From positions 124,001 to 188,000 of the forward strand of contig JJOH01000007.1 of assembly GCA_000696115.1 (NCBI GenBank): 64,000 bases of DNA, given 5' to 3'. A program made the translations under genes and the position numbers. Within the stretch, counting starts at the first letter, position 1. Each line of letters opens with the position of its first letter. The notes under the pieces were generated by a model, which saw only the letters and a list, made by a program, of their open reading frames with translations, had not been told where the DNA came from and made no database searches. Below, in pieces: positions 8,385 through 18,097 of the stretch. This DNA is from Streptomyces olindensis. GTDB taxonomy: Bacteria > Actinomycetota > Actinomycetes > Streptomycetales > Streptomycetaceae.

Positions 8385-8630
8385 ATGGCCAGCGATGAGG
8401 ACCGCCGCGAGGACGGCTACGGCAGGGCCAGCGACCCCGAGGAGCCTGGATCGCACTCGGGTGCGGAAAGCCAGGCCCAGGACCGTTCCATCCCAGGCAC
8501 AGCGAGCAACAAGGAGGGTTACCAACCGGAACGGGGCACGACGGCGGGCACGCCTCTTGAGGGCATCGAGACCGAAGAAGGCGCCGCACCTGACGCCGGC
8601 GACGATGAGGAGTCACCGGCCGCTAGCTGA
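8385..8630 (+). CDS. Small acidic hydrophilic protein, unknown
   Basis: An 81-residue, highly charged, probably disordered protein (MASDEDRREDGYGRASDPEE...GIETEEGAAPDAGDDEESPA) with no hydrophobic core. Similar short acidic proteins occur in Streptomyces stress loci. The ATG follows GTGAAAGG. It resembles in style, but not in sequence, the 87-residue protein at 21824. Function unknown; codon use supports a real gene. Confidence 0.5.
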   Translation: MASDEDRREDGYGRASDPEEPGSHSGAESQAQDRSIPGTASNKEGYQPERGTTAGTPLEGIETEEGAAPDAGDDEESPAAS

Positions 8631-9092
8631 TACGCAAGGCCTCTCGGACACCGCATTGCGCGCCCTCACCGGCACCTCGCGTGCCGCACACGATCACCGT
8701 CGATCCGCAGGTAGCCGTACCGGCAGGTCAGTGAGACGTTTCCGGTGACTTCCTCGGCGTGACGCAGACCGCCAGGCGTCGCTAGGCTTGGCGGTCCTGC
8801 TGCAGTCTGACTGAATGGGGCACCAGATCTCCGTAGTGATCGGAGACCCGGTGTCAACAACATCCGGCAGTTTTATCCCTAGAGTCACGGCCAGGCTCGA
8901 CCGCCTCCAGGTCAGGGACCGCCCTCTTCCGCTTTCCGCTTCTCGTCGTATCCCCGGGTCAAGCCCAACAACAGCAGAGACACGATCGCCAGCACCATCA
9001 GCACGATTCCTACAGCCACATCGATCACTTGGGCGCCGTCGAACACTTCCGTGCTCTGCCTGCCGATGGCCCACGGCGAGGCGATCATCCAT
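8631..9092. other. Intergenic stretch, one possible small membrane ORF
   Basis: Apart from the 44-codon minus-strand ORF at 8912-9046 nothing is supportable. The right end joins the truncated IS110 transposase. Confidence 0.4.
8912..9046 (-). CDS. Possible 44-residue single-pass membrane peptide
   Basis: From GTG 9046: MFDGAQVIDVAVGIVLMVLA then IVSLLLLGL, then a charged tail GYDEKRKAEEGGP and TGA. One strong transmembrane helix with a basic/acidic C-terminus is unusual for a chance frame in this DNA. The upstream side runs into the IS110 remnant within ~45 bp, so the gene may be 5'-truncated. No good ribosome site. Confidence 0.35.
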   Translation of the reverse strand: MFDGAQVIDVAVGIVLMVLAIVSLLLLGLTRGYDEKRKAEEGGP

Positions 9093-10046
9093 GCCCCGGT
9101 TGCCCGGACTGGCGATGCGCCAGATCGCCGACCTCTACCCCGGCGAGGCCAAGACCGACGCGAAGGACGCTACCGTCATCGCGGACGCCGCCCGCACCAT
9201 GCCCCACATCATGCGCACCCTCGACCTCGCCGACGAGGTCACCGCCGAGCTGACCATGCTGGTCGGCTTCGACCAGGACCTCGCCGGCGAGGCCAACCGC
9301 ACCTCCAACCGCATCCGCGGCCTGCTCACCCAGTTCCACCCCAGCCTGGAACGCGTCCTGGGCCCGCGACTTGACCACCCCGCCGTCACCTGGCTCCTCG
9401 AGCGCTACGGATCCCCGCAGGCCCTGCGCAAAGCAGGCCGCCGCAAGCTGATCGAGGTCGTCCGCCCGAGGGCCCGCGTATGGCCGAGCGGCTGGTCGAC
9501 GACATCTTCGCCGCGCTCGACGAGGAGACCGTCGTCGTCCCGGGCACCGGCACCCTCGACGTCATCATCCCCTCGCTGGCGAAGTCGCTGGCCGCCGACC
9601 ACGAACAACGCCGGGCCCTGGAAACCCGGATAGAGGCCCTGCTGGAGGCCCACCCTCTTTCCCAGGTCCTGACCTCGATGCCCGGCATCGGCGTCAGGAC
9701 CGCCGCAGTCCTCCTGGCCACCGTCGGCGACGGCAGCAGCTTTCCCACCGCCGCCCACCCGGCCTCCTACGCCGGCCTCGCCCCCGCAACCCGGCAGTCC
9801 GGCACATCGATCCACGGCGAGCACGCCCCCAGAGGCGGCAACCGCCAGCTGAAACGAGCGATGTTCCTCTCCGCGTTCGCAGCCCTCCACGACCCCGCCT
9901 CCCGCACCTACTACGACCGCTGCCGAGCCCGCGGCAAAACCCACACCCAGGCCCTCCTCCGCCTCGCCCGCCACCGCATCAGCGTCCTGTTCGCCATGCT
10001 CCACGACGGAACCTTCTACGAACCGAGGAGCCCTCGACTCGCTTGA
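9093..10046 (+). pseudogene. IS110-family transposase, 5'-truncated and frameshifted
   Basis: The DEDD-type N-terminal domain begins partway (LPGLAMRQIADLYPGEAKTD, AKDATVIADAARTMPHIMRT) and runs to ~9470, where the frame shifts; a second frame (9480-10046) continues with ERLVDDIFAALDEETVVVPG, VLTSMPGIGVRTAAVLLATV and ASYAGLAPATRQSGTS, the Transposase_20 (C-terminal) domain, ending TFYEPRSPRLA. The first ~60 residues with the leading catalytic Asp/Glu are missing. IS110 elements lack classical terminal inverted repeats, so the element ends cannot be defined. Confidence 0.9.
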
Positions 10047-10490
10047 CGAAGGACATAGAGGCACCCCCCGTCGCCAAGGCCCTGCCCAAGTACGGCATCG
10101 GCATCGCCAGCGCCGTCCTGGAACGCACCTTCCTCGGTGGCATGCTCGGCTTCCGCCCTGGCACAAACCAGCTGGAGCGCACCATCGAGCGGCCGCCCGG
10201 CCGTCTGGGGAGCTGCTCCTTACAAACAGGGAACCGGCGTCAGACAGCCGGGCGGGCTGGGTGCCACGCCACCAGGGGACCGGCGCGTCGTGCGGACAGC
10301 CAGTTACTGATGACCCTCCCCGGAATGTCCGGTGACCTGGCACTTTAGGGACTGAAAACAGGCACTTACGGGCACGCAGGGCTGCGGGCGCGGCGACTGT
10401 GACCACGCGGCACAGTTGGCAAATCAGCACGCTTGTTGGCAAACGTCGCTGATATTGCTGCGTGGTTACTCTGCGGAGTGATCGCGGCTG
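10047..10490. other. No supportable gene downstream of IS110 remnant
   Basis: The first ~25 bp look like the 3' tail of the IS. A plus-strand frame (VAKALPKYGIGIASAVLERT...) shows no known motif. A pair of TTGGCAAA motifs (10407, 10436) lies in an AT-richer patch. Confidence 0.4.
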
Positions 10491-10494
10491 TTGT

Positions 10495-11023
10495 CAGAGT
10501 CGTGGGGATCAGCGGCGTACAGCGCCGATGGCTGTCCACGGTGCGATGAGCGCGGCGGCCATCGAGACGGTGGCCAGGAGGAAGAACAGTGGTCCGTAGC
10601 CGCCGAGGGGGGTACGGCCAGGGCGGCGCCGGCGAACGGCGCGAGTGCTGCTGCTGTCTGGGCTGGTGCTGCGAGGAGGCCGGAGAAGCGGCCGTAGTGG
10701 GTGGTGCCCCAGCGGTCGGTGATCGCGGTGGCTTGGAGGAGGGTGAGGTTGCCGCGGACCATGCCGGCCGCGACCGACACTGCGATGAGCAGCGCGTACG
10801 GGCCGGGGACGGCGGCGAAGGCCGCGGTGGTCAGAGCGCCGAACGCGATCAGGGTCGTGGTGCGGGCGGTGGCAGTGGTGCCGCGGGCGAGGGCTGCGTA
10901 CAAGGGTCTGTCCCGCGCCGCCGATGCCGAGAGCCCAGCGCCGACGGCGGCACCTGGACCGTCACCGCAGCTCACTCGTCCACCGGTAGGTAGGACTTCT
11001 GGGGCTCTTGCTATAGAGCGCAC
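10495..11023 (-). pseudogene. MFS transporter C-terminal fragment
   Basis: Reads RPLYAALARGTTATARTTTL, AAFAAVPGPYALLIAVSVAA, GMVRGNLTLLQATAITDRWG, THYGRFSGLLAAPAQTAAAL, APFAGAALAVP, then shifts frame; the other frame would supply GGYGPLFFLLATVSMAAALI. These are the last three to four helices of an MFS carrier of the YbfB/oxalate-type layout. N-terminal helices 1-8 are gone. Substrate unknown. Confidence 0.7.
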
Positions 11024-11046
11024 TGCTGGATTTCCCGCCCGTGTGA

Positions 11047-11910
11047 TCAGGAAACCGTCGGCGCGGCCCCCTGGGTGGCGGTCAGCCGGGCACGCTGTCC
11101 GTGGCGGCAGTGGACGAGGCGATCGCCGAGACCGGCGGCCTCCGCCTCGGCGAGGAACGCGGCGAGCGGCGAGCGCATCACCGTGTAGTCGCCGTAGTGG
11201 ACGGGCAGGATCAGGCGGGGGTCCAGGCGCCGGGCCAGTTCCGCTCCCTGTGCGCCGTCCATGGTCACCAGAAAGCCGCCGGGGAGGCGGGTACCGCCCA
11301 GGTGGAGGACGGCCAGATCGGCGGACGGGAAACGCCGGGCGATCTCGTCGAGACCGTCGTACACCAGTGTGTCGCCCGAGACGTACAGTCGCAGGCGAGC
11401 CGGTCCGCGTACGGGACCGAACTCCAGCATGCTGCCCATGACCGGCGGCAGCAGACCGCGCAGCAGGCGCCGGCCGGCGTGCCGGCCCGGCAGCGCCGTG
11501 ACCCGGACCTGTACGCCGCCGCGCTGGAGGGTGAGTCCCCGCCAGGTCCGCAGCCCCGCGGTGCGGTGAAAGCCGTGCAGCGTCCTGAGACGGCGTGCGG
11601 CATGCGGCGTGGTCAGAATCGGCACCGTGTGGTCCAGGTGCCTGCGGGCCCGACGGTCCCAGTGGTCCCCGTGCAGGTGCGACAGGACGACCGCATCGAG
11701 GCGCGGAAGGTCACCGATGTCGACAGCCGGCTCTGTCAGGCGGCGGCTCAGCAGCCCGTACCCGAGGTAGGCGTACTGCCCGCGGTGCAGGAAATTGGGG
11801 TCGGTGAGCAGCGTGAGCTCCCCGTAACGCATCAGCACGGTCGCGTTGCCGATGAAGTGGACATCGAGCGCGTCGTCAGTGGTTTCGTCGGTGATCTGCG
11901 GCATGGCCAT
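11047..11910 (-). CDS. MBL-fold metal-dependent hydrolase (UlaG/NAPE-PLD type)
   Basis: A 287-residue member of the metallo-beta-lactamase superfamily: VHFIGNATVLMRYGELTLLT (strand entry), TDPNF, SHLHGDHWDRRARR (~82, the HxHxDH motif), YVSGDTLVYDGLDE (~180) and LPVHYGDYTVMRSP (~250) supply the two-metal site. It is cytoplasmic, with no signal peptide. Start chosen at ATG 11910 (MAMPQITDETTDD); an in-frame extension to 12000 crosses the putative promoter. A GGGTAC box lies 68 bp upstream. The substrate is not predictable; relatives act on phosphodiesters, lactones or N-acyl lipids. Confidence 0.85.
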   Translation of the reverse strand: MAMPQITDETTDDALDVHFIGNATVLMRYGELTLLTDPNFLHRGQYAYLGYGLLSRRLTEPAVDIGDLPRLDAVVLSHLHGDHWDRRARRHLDHTVPILTTPHAARRLRTLHGFHRTAGLRTWRGLTLQRGGVQVRVTALPGRHAGRRLLRGLLPPVMGSMLEFGPVRGPARLRLYVSGDTLVYDGLDEIARRFPSADLAVLHLGGTRLPGGFLVTMDGAQGAELARRLDPRLILPVHYGDYTVMRSPLAAFLAEAEAAGLGDRLVHCRHGQRARLTATQGAAPTVS

Positions 11911-12358
11911 CCCATCCGACGGGGCGGGAGAGCCCCCGTCCCACCACCGAGTGCCCCCCTTTCCTCCGGCGGACGAAGTACCCCTGCCGGGCATGATCAC
12001 TACAGTGGCCCGGTCGTACGGTGCACGGGCCGGGCCGTCGGCCGGGCGCGTACAACGGCCGGGATCCAGTCGCCGCCGCCCCCGGGTGTCACCCGATCAG
12101 CGGCGGGCTCGGTGCACGGTCCTTCAGCCTGCCAACGGCGCTCGTACCTGGGCAGTGCCTGTCGCTGCCTCTGGGGTTGTGCCTTTCAACGCCAAGGCCG
12201 ACAGGAGATTGTGGGCCTGCGGCTTTACGGTGGGCCACTGATGATCGCGTTCCCCGGTTCCGTCCGAGTCGGATATCGGCCGAGCCTTGCGCGGTCCGGA
12301 CTCTGAGTGCACACGCGGAAACCGTGTCGAGCACAGCCCCATCGCCCCGGGAGTCGCC
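11911..12358. other. Intergenic region between MBL and glycosyltransferase genes
   Basis: Contains the GGGTAC box for the MBL gene (11978-12003). No gene or RNA recognised in the rest. Confidence 0.5.
11978..12003 (-). promoter_or_regulatory. GGGTAC promoter box of the MBL gene
   Basis: Minus strand GTAG, 16 bp, GGGTAC; the -35 fits GNNT only partly. It lies 68-73 bp before the start. Confidence 0.45.
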
Positions 12359-14060
12359 ATGCCCCCTGCGGATCCTCCCCGTGTCAGCGTGATCATCCCC
12401 GCCTACAACTCCATGCCGGAGCTGACCAGGTGCGTGACGTCCGCCATGGAGCAGACGCTGGGGCTCGACAAGATCGAGATCATCGCGGTCGACGACGGCT
12501 CAACCGACGGCACCGGTCCTGAACTGGACAGGCTCGCGCGCACCTGCCCTGCCCTACGCGTCGTGCACCAGCCCAACAGCGGAGGAGCCGGAGCTCCCCG
12601 CAACACCGGTCTGGACATCGCCCGCGGGGACTACGTCTTCGTCCTCGACTCCGACGACTACCTGGGTCCGGACGCGCTGCGCCGCATGGTCGCGATGGCG
12701 GACGACGAGAACGGCACCGACGTCGTACTTGGCAAAATGGTGTCGGTGGGTGGCCGGGCGGTTCCCACGGCTGTCTTCCAGCACAACCAGCCCAGAACCG
12801 ATGTCTTCTCGTCCCACGCCTACCGCACTCTGGGCTGCTGGAAGCTTTTCCACCGCTCGCTCATCGAGCGCCTCCCCCTGAGGTTTCCGCCGTACCGCAA
12901 CTGCGAGGACAAGCCCTTCACGGCCGCCGCCTATCTCAATGCCGACGGTGTATCCGTAGTGGCCGACTACGACTGCTACTACAGCCGCAACCGGCAGAAC
13001 GGCAACAACCTCACCCGCACCGCCGCCGGCCTCACCCACCGCATGGACGGTACCCGGCTGTGCTTCGAGACCGTCACCCGCTATGTCGAACCCGGCCCAC
13101 GGCGGGACCGCATCATGCGCCGACATGTGGAATGGGAGTCTGCGGCCCCCTTCGCGCCCTGCTTCCACAGGCAAGCGAACAGGAGGCCCGTGAGCGTTTC
13201 TACCCGGAGTTCCGGCGCTGGGCCCTGTCCTATGTGACGGAGGGCGTCTTCCAGCAGATCCCCCCACCCGACCGCCTGCTGATCCACCTCCTGCGCACCG
13301 ACCGGTACGACGACCTGATGACCGTGGCCCGGCACGCGAAGGAGGACGCCGGGCGCGGATATCTGGTCGACAAGGGCCGCGTCTACTGGTGCCACCCCTT
13401 TTTCCGGGCCCCTGCCAGGGCAGTCCCGGACGACTGCTTCGACGCCACAGACCGGCCCCCGGTCCACACCGAGCTGACCGAAGCCGCCTGACAGGGGGAC
13501 GGCAGTGTTCTCCGTCTCTCCGGCCACGCCTACATCGAGCACGTCGCCACCGAAGACCCCGGCACGCAGCTGATCCTGCGCCCTCGCGACTTCCCGCACC
13601 CCGGCCTCCGCCGGCCCGTGACCGTCCGCACCGTCAAGGGCCTGCCCGGCGAGGGCAGCTATGACAAGGCCGGCTTCTCCGTCGCCGTCGACCTGGCCAC
13701 GGTGGCCGGAGGCGACCCGTTGGATCCAGGTGTCTGGGAGTTCTTCCTGGACGTACGCGCGCAGGGAGTCAGCCGGACCGTGAAACTCCGGCAGTCATCT
13801 GGGGATGCGCACGGCGCGAGGACGACCCCGGCTCAGCGAGCCGCGGCCGGCAGATCGCGGTACCGGCACCCCGTCGTACGGCCCTTCTTCAGCCCGGACG
13901 GCACCTTGTCCCTGGACGTTCGGCCGGACCCGAACCAGTTCACTCAGAAGTGCCATGTCACCAGGACCGTCTGGGACGCGTCCGCACGCGGCAACCTGAT
14001 CGTCCGTGGGTGCCTGACCGGCCAAGCCACGCGTCACACCGGAGCCATCACCCATCAAGG
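12359..14060 (+). pseudogene. GT2 glycosyltransferase with C-terminal beta domain, disrupted
   Basis: From ATG 12359: VSVIIPAYNSMPELTRCVTS, IEIIAVDDGSTDGTG, GGAGAPRNTGLDIARGDYVF and VLDSDDYLGP, the GT-A fold with DDG and DSDD metal site. Homology continues through YYSRNRQNGNNLTRT to a frameshift near 13140, then in the next frame FYPEFRRWALSYVTEGVFQQ, DDLMTVARHAKEDAGRGYLV and so on to a TGA at 13489 (EAA*QGDG, probably Trp to stop), then LRLSGHAYIEHVATEDPGTQ and VRPFFSPDGTLSLDVRPDPN. So the ~560-residue protein is broken at least twice. A cell-wall or teichoic-acid polymer role is likely by family. Confidence 0.75.
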
Positions 14061-14271
14061 GCGGTCGGCCCGCCGACTTCGACGGCGCCCCGTGGACCGG
14101 CATTGCAGTGCCCGAACTGCGGACGGGGTGGCAGTGCCGGGCGGTGACCGCAGGGATTGTGCGGCACCCGTGACTGGGCCCGCTCCGCGCGATGTCGGCA
14201 GTATTCGAGGGCGGCGGCCTCGGTGCGATGGCACCGGTCGCCCCCCCCGGTGCGCTTCGGAACTCGCCCCG

Positions 14272-14296
14272 GAGTGAGGACGCCCGGCCCGGGTAC
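14272..14296 (+). promoter_or_regulatory. SigB-type promoter of the DUF4267-like gene
   Basis: GAGT, 15 bp, GGGTAC: exact consensus fit, ending 26 bp before the TTG start. Confidence 0.6.
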
Positions 14297-14322
14297 TCAG
14301 CCGGCCTACGGAGGAGGGGCCC

Positions 14323-15048
14323 TTGAGCAGGACGAGAGCAGCGGAGCTCGCGGACACGGTCACGGTCGCGCACGGCGCCTTCAACGTCGTGGGTGGACTG
14401 TGGCCCCTGCTGCATCTGCGCAGCTTCGAGTGGGTCTTCGGACCCAAGGCCGACGACTGGCTCCAGAGGACGACGGGTGGGCTGCTGCTCTCCGCCGGAC
14501 TCGCGCAACTCGCGGCGGCTGCGGACCCGCAAGGACGTCCTCATGCCCGCCGTATCGGCCTGGGCACCGCCTTCACCTTGCTGGCCATCGATCTGGTCTA
14601 CGTCCCCAAGGGGCGGATAAGGCCCACCTACCTCCTGGACGCCGCGATGCAGACGGGATGGATCGCCGCCTGGCTGCGCCCCACCCCCGGTGGGGCACCG
14701 GAAAAGCCCGGGACTGACGAACTAAAGGACCGAACTCCTTTCGGGCAACCGGATGATCGACGAAGGCTTGCTTCGCGGACAGCGAGCGGACGACGGGCTG
14801 CTGCACCGGGTGCCCGACCATTCCGAGCAGCGCCTCGCCCTCAAGCGACACAGGGCACCCGCAGGGCACGGCCGCCGCACACACCGACCACCGGCAGGAG
14901 GGCCGACCGTGAGCAACGCGCCGAAACTCCCCGCCCTCCGGACATGTCATCCGGGACGACCTCTTCGCGGACGGGACGAGAACGCAGAAGACGAGGACAG
15001 GGAGAGCGGCCGCAAGCTGCCGGGATCATGGCCGGGCGCCACTGTTGA
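14323..15048 (+). CDS. Small membrane protein (DUF4267-like), probable stop-loss extension
   Basis: TTG start behind GGAGGAGGG. Residues 1-125 form a four-helix membrane protein: AHGAFNVVGGLWPLLHLRSF, TTGGLLLSAGLAQLAAAAD, FTLLAIDLVYVPKGRIRPT and YLLDAAMQTGWIAAWL. A paralogue at 28500-28904 is 134 residues and stops soon after WIAAWL. Here the frame runs on for ~110 low-complexity Arg/Pro-rich residues and overlaps the next gene by 140 bp; a TGA one base out of frame at ~14715 suggests a 1-nt indel removed the native stop. Function unknown; strong similarity to the paralogue indicates duplication. Confidence 0.7.
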   Translation: MSRTRAAELADTVTVAHGAFNVVGGLWPLLHLRSFEWVFGPKADDWLQRTTGGLLLSAGLAQLAAAADPQGRPHARRIGLGTAFTLLAIDLVYVPKGRIRPTYLLDAAMQTGWIAAWLRPTPGGAPEKPGTDELKDRTPFGQPDDRRRLASRTASGRRAAAPGARPFRAAPRPQATQGTRRARPPHTPTTGRRADREQRAETPRPPDMSSGTTSSRTGRERRRRGQGERPQAAGIMAGRHC

Positions 15049-15721
15049 AGCCGGTTTCCGTCGCCTGGCCGCGCTGCGTGCGGCTCCTGCCCTGCATCCA
15101 CGCGGGCTGACGTGCACGGCCGATCTGGAGGTCGTCAACGACGGGGGCGCGCCCTGGGATGTGCCGTGGCTGGACGCGCCCGGACGGTACACCGCCATGG
15201 TCCGCCTCTCACGAGCGGCGGGCCTGCCCCGGCGGCTGCCCGACGGGCTCGGGCTCGCCGTGCGAGTGCAGCACGCAGACGGTACCGACCGCCCTCTGGA
15301 CCTGCTCCTCACCAGCAGCGGGCGAGGCAGGTTCACCAGGCATCTGCCAATGCCGCGCGCCGACGCACTGGGTGGTCCGTACTCCAGCCTGCTTCCCTAC
15401 CGGGTGAGCGGCCGCCATTGCATTCTGACCGCTTTTCCACGGCGTTCCGGGCAGGCACCGGTGCACGGCGACCCGGTGAGTCTGACGCGGGCCCTGGCCG
15501 CTGGACCGCTCATGTTCGACCTGTGCGCCGAAACCTCCGACCGGTCCTGGCGTGCGTTCGCCGTACTTACGGTCCGCACCCCCTTGCCTCTGCGGCAGCA
15601 CGAGAGCCTGGACTTCGACATCTACACGTACAGCGCGCCCGGATTCACCCCCGGCGGTGCCCTGGCCTCGACCCGCCGCGCCGCCTACCGGGGCTCCCGC
15701 TCCGGCCGCAAGGACGGCTGA
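14909..15721 (+). CDS. Conserved Streptomyces protein, possibly catalase-like fold
   Basis: A 270-residue soluble protein from GTG 14909, chosen because GGAGG lies 9 bp before it. Recognisable blocks are KLPGSWPGATVEAGFRRLAA, HPRGLTCTADL, RYTAMVRLSRAAGLPRRLPD, GLGLAVRVQHADGTDRPLDL, LLTSSGRGRF, GGPYSSLLPYRVSGR and DFDIYTYSAPGFTPGG. The arrangement (sacrificial-type R-S-R, then DGLGLAVR, then long beta/alpha) resembles the heme-binding catalase-like superfamily, but no canonical catalase His/Tyr is obvious; relatives are sometimes labelled phosphodiesterase. Function unproven. It follows a stress-promoter gene and may be read through from it. Confidence 0.6.
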   Translation: MSNAPKLPALRTCHPGRPLRGRDENAEDEDRESGRKLPGSWPGATVEAGFRRLAALRAAPALHPRGLTCTADLEVVNDGGAPWDVPWLDAPGRYTAMVRLSRAAGLPRRLPDGLGLAVRVQHADGTDRPLDLLLTSSGRGRFTRHLPMPRADALGGPYSSLLPYRVSGRHCILTAFPRRSGQAPVHGDPVSLTRALAAGPLMFDLCAETSDRSWRAFAVLTVRTPLPLRQHESLDFDIYTYSAPGFTPGGALASTRRAAYRGSRSGRKDG

Positions 15722-16119
15722 TCTGAAGGGCCCGCCGCCCGCCTTCGGCCTGTACCACCCGAGCAGGAGAACTCGACCAGCGTCACTGACCGGCAGGCGC
15801 GATGTCCTGGGCAACCGGGAGAAACGCCCGGCCGATGAGGCAAAGGGCTGTCTTGTCGCCCATGCCATCCACCGTGCACCGGACCTGTCGGCAAGCGCAC
15901 AACGGACTGCGGTGCACGCGCTGCGGACGACCGGCTGCGACGGCGTGCTAGTCGGCCGACTCCAGATCGCCTAGGGGGTACGAGACCAGTCTCCAGGGGG
16001 TCCCAGCCGGTAATGCGCCGAACGCGACAGCAGCCGCGTCACGAGACAGGGCTGCAACGGGCCGGCGTCAGAAGTGAGTCTCTGGGCCCCCACCGAGCGA
16101 TCGAAGCATGGGGCGTCCG
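15722..16119. other. No supportable gene
   Basis: A plus-strand frame ending at 15974 includes ADEAKGCLVAHAIHRAP, which I cannot assign. Otherwise featureless. Confidence 0.4.
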
Positions 16120-16400
16120 GGCGCAACATTGCTCGGCGTCGGAGGTGGCGGAGGCCAGACCGACGCGGACCAGCAGGACCGCCTCACGGGAGGAGCCGGG
16201 GTACAGGTCCAGTACCGCCGTCGACAACCAGCTGCCGATCGGCACCTGCACCATCAGCAGATGCGCCGGATTCCCCAGCACCCGCATCCCTTGCGGGCCT
16301 CGTCGATCACTGCGCCGGCCCTGGGCTGACGCTCCAGGTGGTCCAGCAGTTGGAGCCCCCGGCCGCCGAACCGGGGGCGGCGGCGTGGCGTCGTGCTCAT
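16120..16400 (-). pseudogene. DUF2231 membrane protein fragment (copy 2), frameshifted
   Basis: From ATG 16400: MSTTPRRRPRFGGRGLQLLD, HLERQPRAGAVIDEARKG, then a frame change into GNPAHLLMVQVPIGSWLSTA and VLDLYPGSSREAVLLVRVGL, after which homology stops. It matches residues ~1-95 of the intact DUF2231-Rieske protein at 31104 with loss of the central HP-loop and all later domains. Confidence 0.75.
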
Positions 16401-16457
16401 AGTGGCCGGATCCCCACCTGCGCGGACGGGACAGGGGCCGCCTGCGGTGGGCCGCGG

Positions 16458-17633
16458 TCAGCCGCCCGGCCGGATCACCGCGCGGACGCAGCCGTCGTTC
16501 TTTTCCTTGAACATGTCGTAGGCCCGCGGGGCCTCGTCCAGGGGCACGGTATGGGTCGCCAGGTGGGCCGTGCTCAGCTCTCCGGCCGCCAGCCGGTCCA
16601 GCAGCATCGGGATGTAGCGCTGGCCGTGCTGCTGGGCGCCCCGCACGGTCAGGCCCTTGTTGATCACCGCGCCCAGGGGGAACTTGTCGACCGCCCCGGC
16701 GAAGACGCCGAGGACGAAGACCGTCCCGCCCTTGCGGCAGGCGTGGATGGCCTGCCGCACGGCGGTGGGCCGGTCCGTCTGGAGCCGCAGCTGCTGCTTG
16801 GCCTGGTCGTAGAGGTGGACGGGGCTGTCGCTGTGGGCTTCCATGCCGACCGCCTCGATGCACACGTCGGGGCCCCGGCCGCCGGTGCGCTCGCGCAGTT
16901 CCGCGCCGACGTCGGTGGTCGTGTAGTCGATGACCTCGCTGCCGATGTGCCGCTCGGTCATCTCCAGGCGTTCGGGGATCCGGTCGATGGAGATCACGCG
17001 TTCCGCGCCCAGCAGGATGGCAGCACGCGCCGCCATCTGGCCGACCGCCCCGCAGCCCCATACGGCGACGACGTCGCCCGGTTTCACCCCTGCCAGGTCG
17101 GCGCCCATCCATCCGGTGGGCACCGAGTCGGACACGAACAGGGCGCTGGTGTCGTCGACGCCCTCCGGCACAGGGAAGGCGCCGTAGTCGGCGAAGGGCA
17201 CGCGTACGTACTCGGCGTGACTGCCGCGCAGTCCGCCCATGGCGTGCGAGTAGCCGAAGATGCCGCCGGTGTCGGCGCCGAAGAGAGCCTGCCCGATGCC
17301 GGGGTTGGTGTTGGTGTTGTCGCACAGCGACCACAGGTCGTGGGTGCAGTACCAGCAGCGCCCGCAGCCGACGAACGAGCAGACCACCACCCTGTCCCCG
17401 ACCTTGTGCCGGCGTACCCCGGCGCCGACCTCTACGACCTCCCCCAGGAACTCGTGACCGATGACGTCCCCGGACCGCATGAAGGGGATGTATCCGCCGA
17501 TGAGATGGAGGTCCGAGCCGCAGGTGGTGCCCGCGATGAGCCGTACGATCACGTCCTGGTCGTTGCGCAGGACGGGATCCGGCACCTGTTCCACGGCGAG
17601 CTTGTTGACGCCTTCCCAGCACAGCGCCTTCAC
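16458..17633 (-). CDS. Zinc-dependent alcohol/formaldehyde dehydrogenase-like oxidoreductase
   Basis: A 391-residue MDR-superfamily enzyme. Catalytic zinc ligands: TTCGSDLH (Cys38) and GHEFLGEVVEVG (His65). Structural zinc Cys cluster: CSFVGCGRCWYC...C (~95-110). Rossmann fold: VWGCGAVGQMAARAAILLGA (~192), with SIDRIPERLEM (Asp at strand end, NAD preference). C-terminal KEKNDGCVRAVIRPGG is typical of the glutathione-independent FDH-like clade, including the IEAVGMEAHS loop. The GTG start overlaps the preceding gene's stop (GTGA), so translation is coupled. It probably oxidises an alcohol or aldehyde under stress; the exact substrate is unknown. Confidence 0.9.
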   Translation of the reverse strand: MKALCWEGVNKLAVEQVPDPVLRNDQDVIVRLIAGTTCGSDLHLIGGYIPFMRSGDVIGHEFLGEVVEVGAGVRRHKVGDRVVVCSFVGCGRCWYCTHDLWSLCDNTNTNPGIGQALFGADTGGIFGYSHAMGGLRGSHAEYVRVPFADYGAFPVPEGVDDTSALFVSDSVPTGWMGADLAGVKPGDVVAVWGCGAVGQMAARAAILLGAERVISIDRIPERLEMTERHIGSEVIDYTTTDVGAELRERTGGRGPDVCIEAVGMEAHSDSPVHLYDQAKQQLRLQTDRPTAVRQAIHACRKGGTVFVLGVFAGAVDKFPLGAVINKGLTVRGAQQHGQRYIPMLLDRLAAGELSTAHLATHTVPLDEAPRAYDMFKEKNDGCVRAVIRPGG

Positions 17634-18097
17634 AGCACTCCCTCCCCGCCCGCGCGGCGGCTCAGCAGCCCCACGAGCTTCCCGCCGGGTTTGTCGTGGG
17701 TGGTGGGCGGTGTGTCCGGCAGCAGGACCTCGCCCGCTTCGAGCAGCGCCTTCGCTTCACGCAGGGAACGGCGCAGATCCTGACGAGGATCCTGGCCCGT
17801 GAGCCGTGCGGGCACGGACGAGGCATCCGACGGCACGTCCTTCAGGCGCACCGCCACCTCGGTGCCCCGGTCACCGGGTGCGGGGCGGATCCGCGTCTGG
17901 ATCCGGTCGCCGTACTCCTGCAGTGGCGTCGGCAGCTTGTCGGCCTGGATGTCGGCAGGTGAACGGTTGATCGTCACCGTGAGCCAGCGGTCCGCGGCGG
18001 CCGGGTCCGCCGGACGTGCCGTCGAGCGCCGTAGGGCGACGACGGCGCCCGCGGTGAGTACCGCGGCGGCTGCCCACAGTGATTTCCGGAGCGTCAT
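17630..18097 (-). CDS. Conserved SRPBCC-like protein coupled to the dehydrogenase
   Basis: A 155-residue protein with an N-terminal membrane anchor (SLWAAAAVLTAGAVVAL), then WLTVTINRSPADI, GDRIQTRIRPAPGDRGTEVA and VRLKDVP, and a helical LRRSLREAKALLEAGEVLLP segment ending HDKPGGKLVGLLSRRAGGEG. The beta-rich core and final long helix suggest a START/SRPBCC-type fold without an assigned ligand. Its stop overlaps the dehydrogenase start by 4 bp. A GATT-N14-GGGTAC promoter lies 131 bp upstream. Confidence 0.65.
   Translation of the reverse strand: MTLRKSLWAAAAVLTAGAVVALRRSTARPADPAAADRWLTVTINRSPADIQADKLPTPLQEYGDRIQTRIRPAPGDRGTEVAVRLKDVPSDASSVPARLTGQDPRQDLRRSLREAKALLEAGEVLLPDTPPTTHDKPGGKLVGLLSRRAGGEGVL

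Noticed and set aside
8185..8630. Overlapping Arg-rich frames of 140-184 codons
   Set aside because: Out-of-frame shadows of the small acidic protein with poor codon bias and no motif.
10047..10460. A second insertion sequence suggested by the paired TTGGCAAA motifs
   Set aside because: No transposase or matching inverted repeats; the motifs are too short to support an element.
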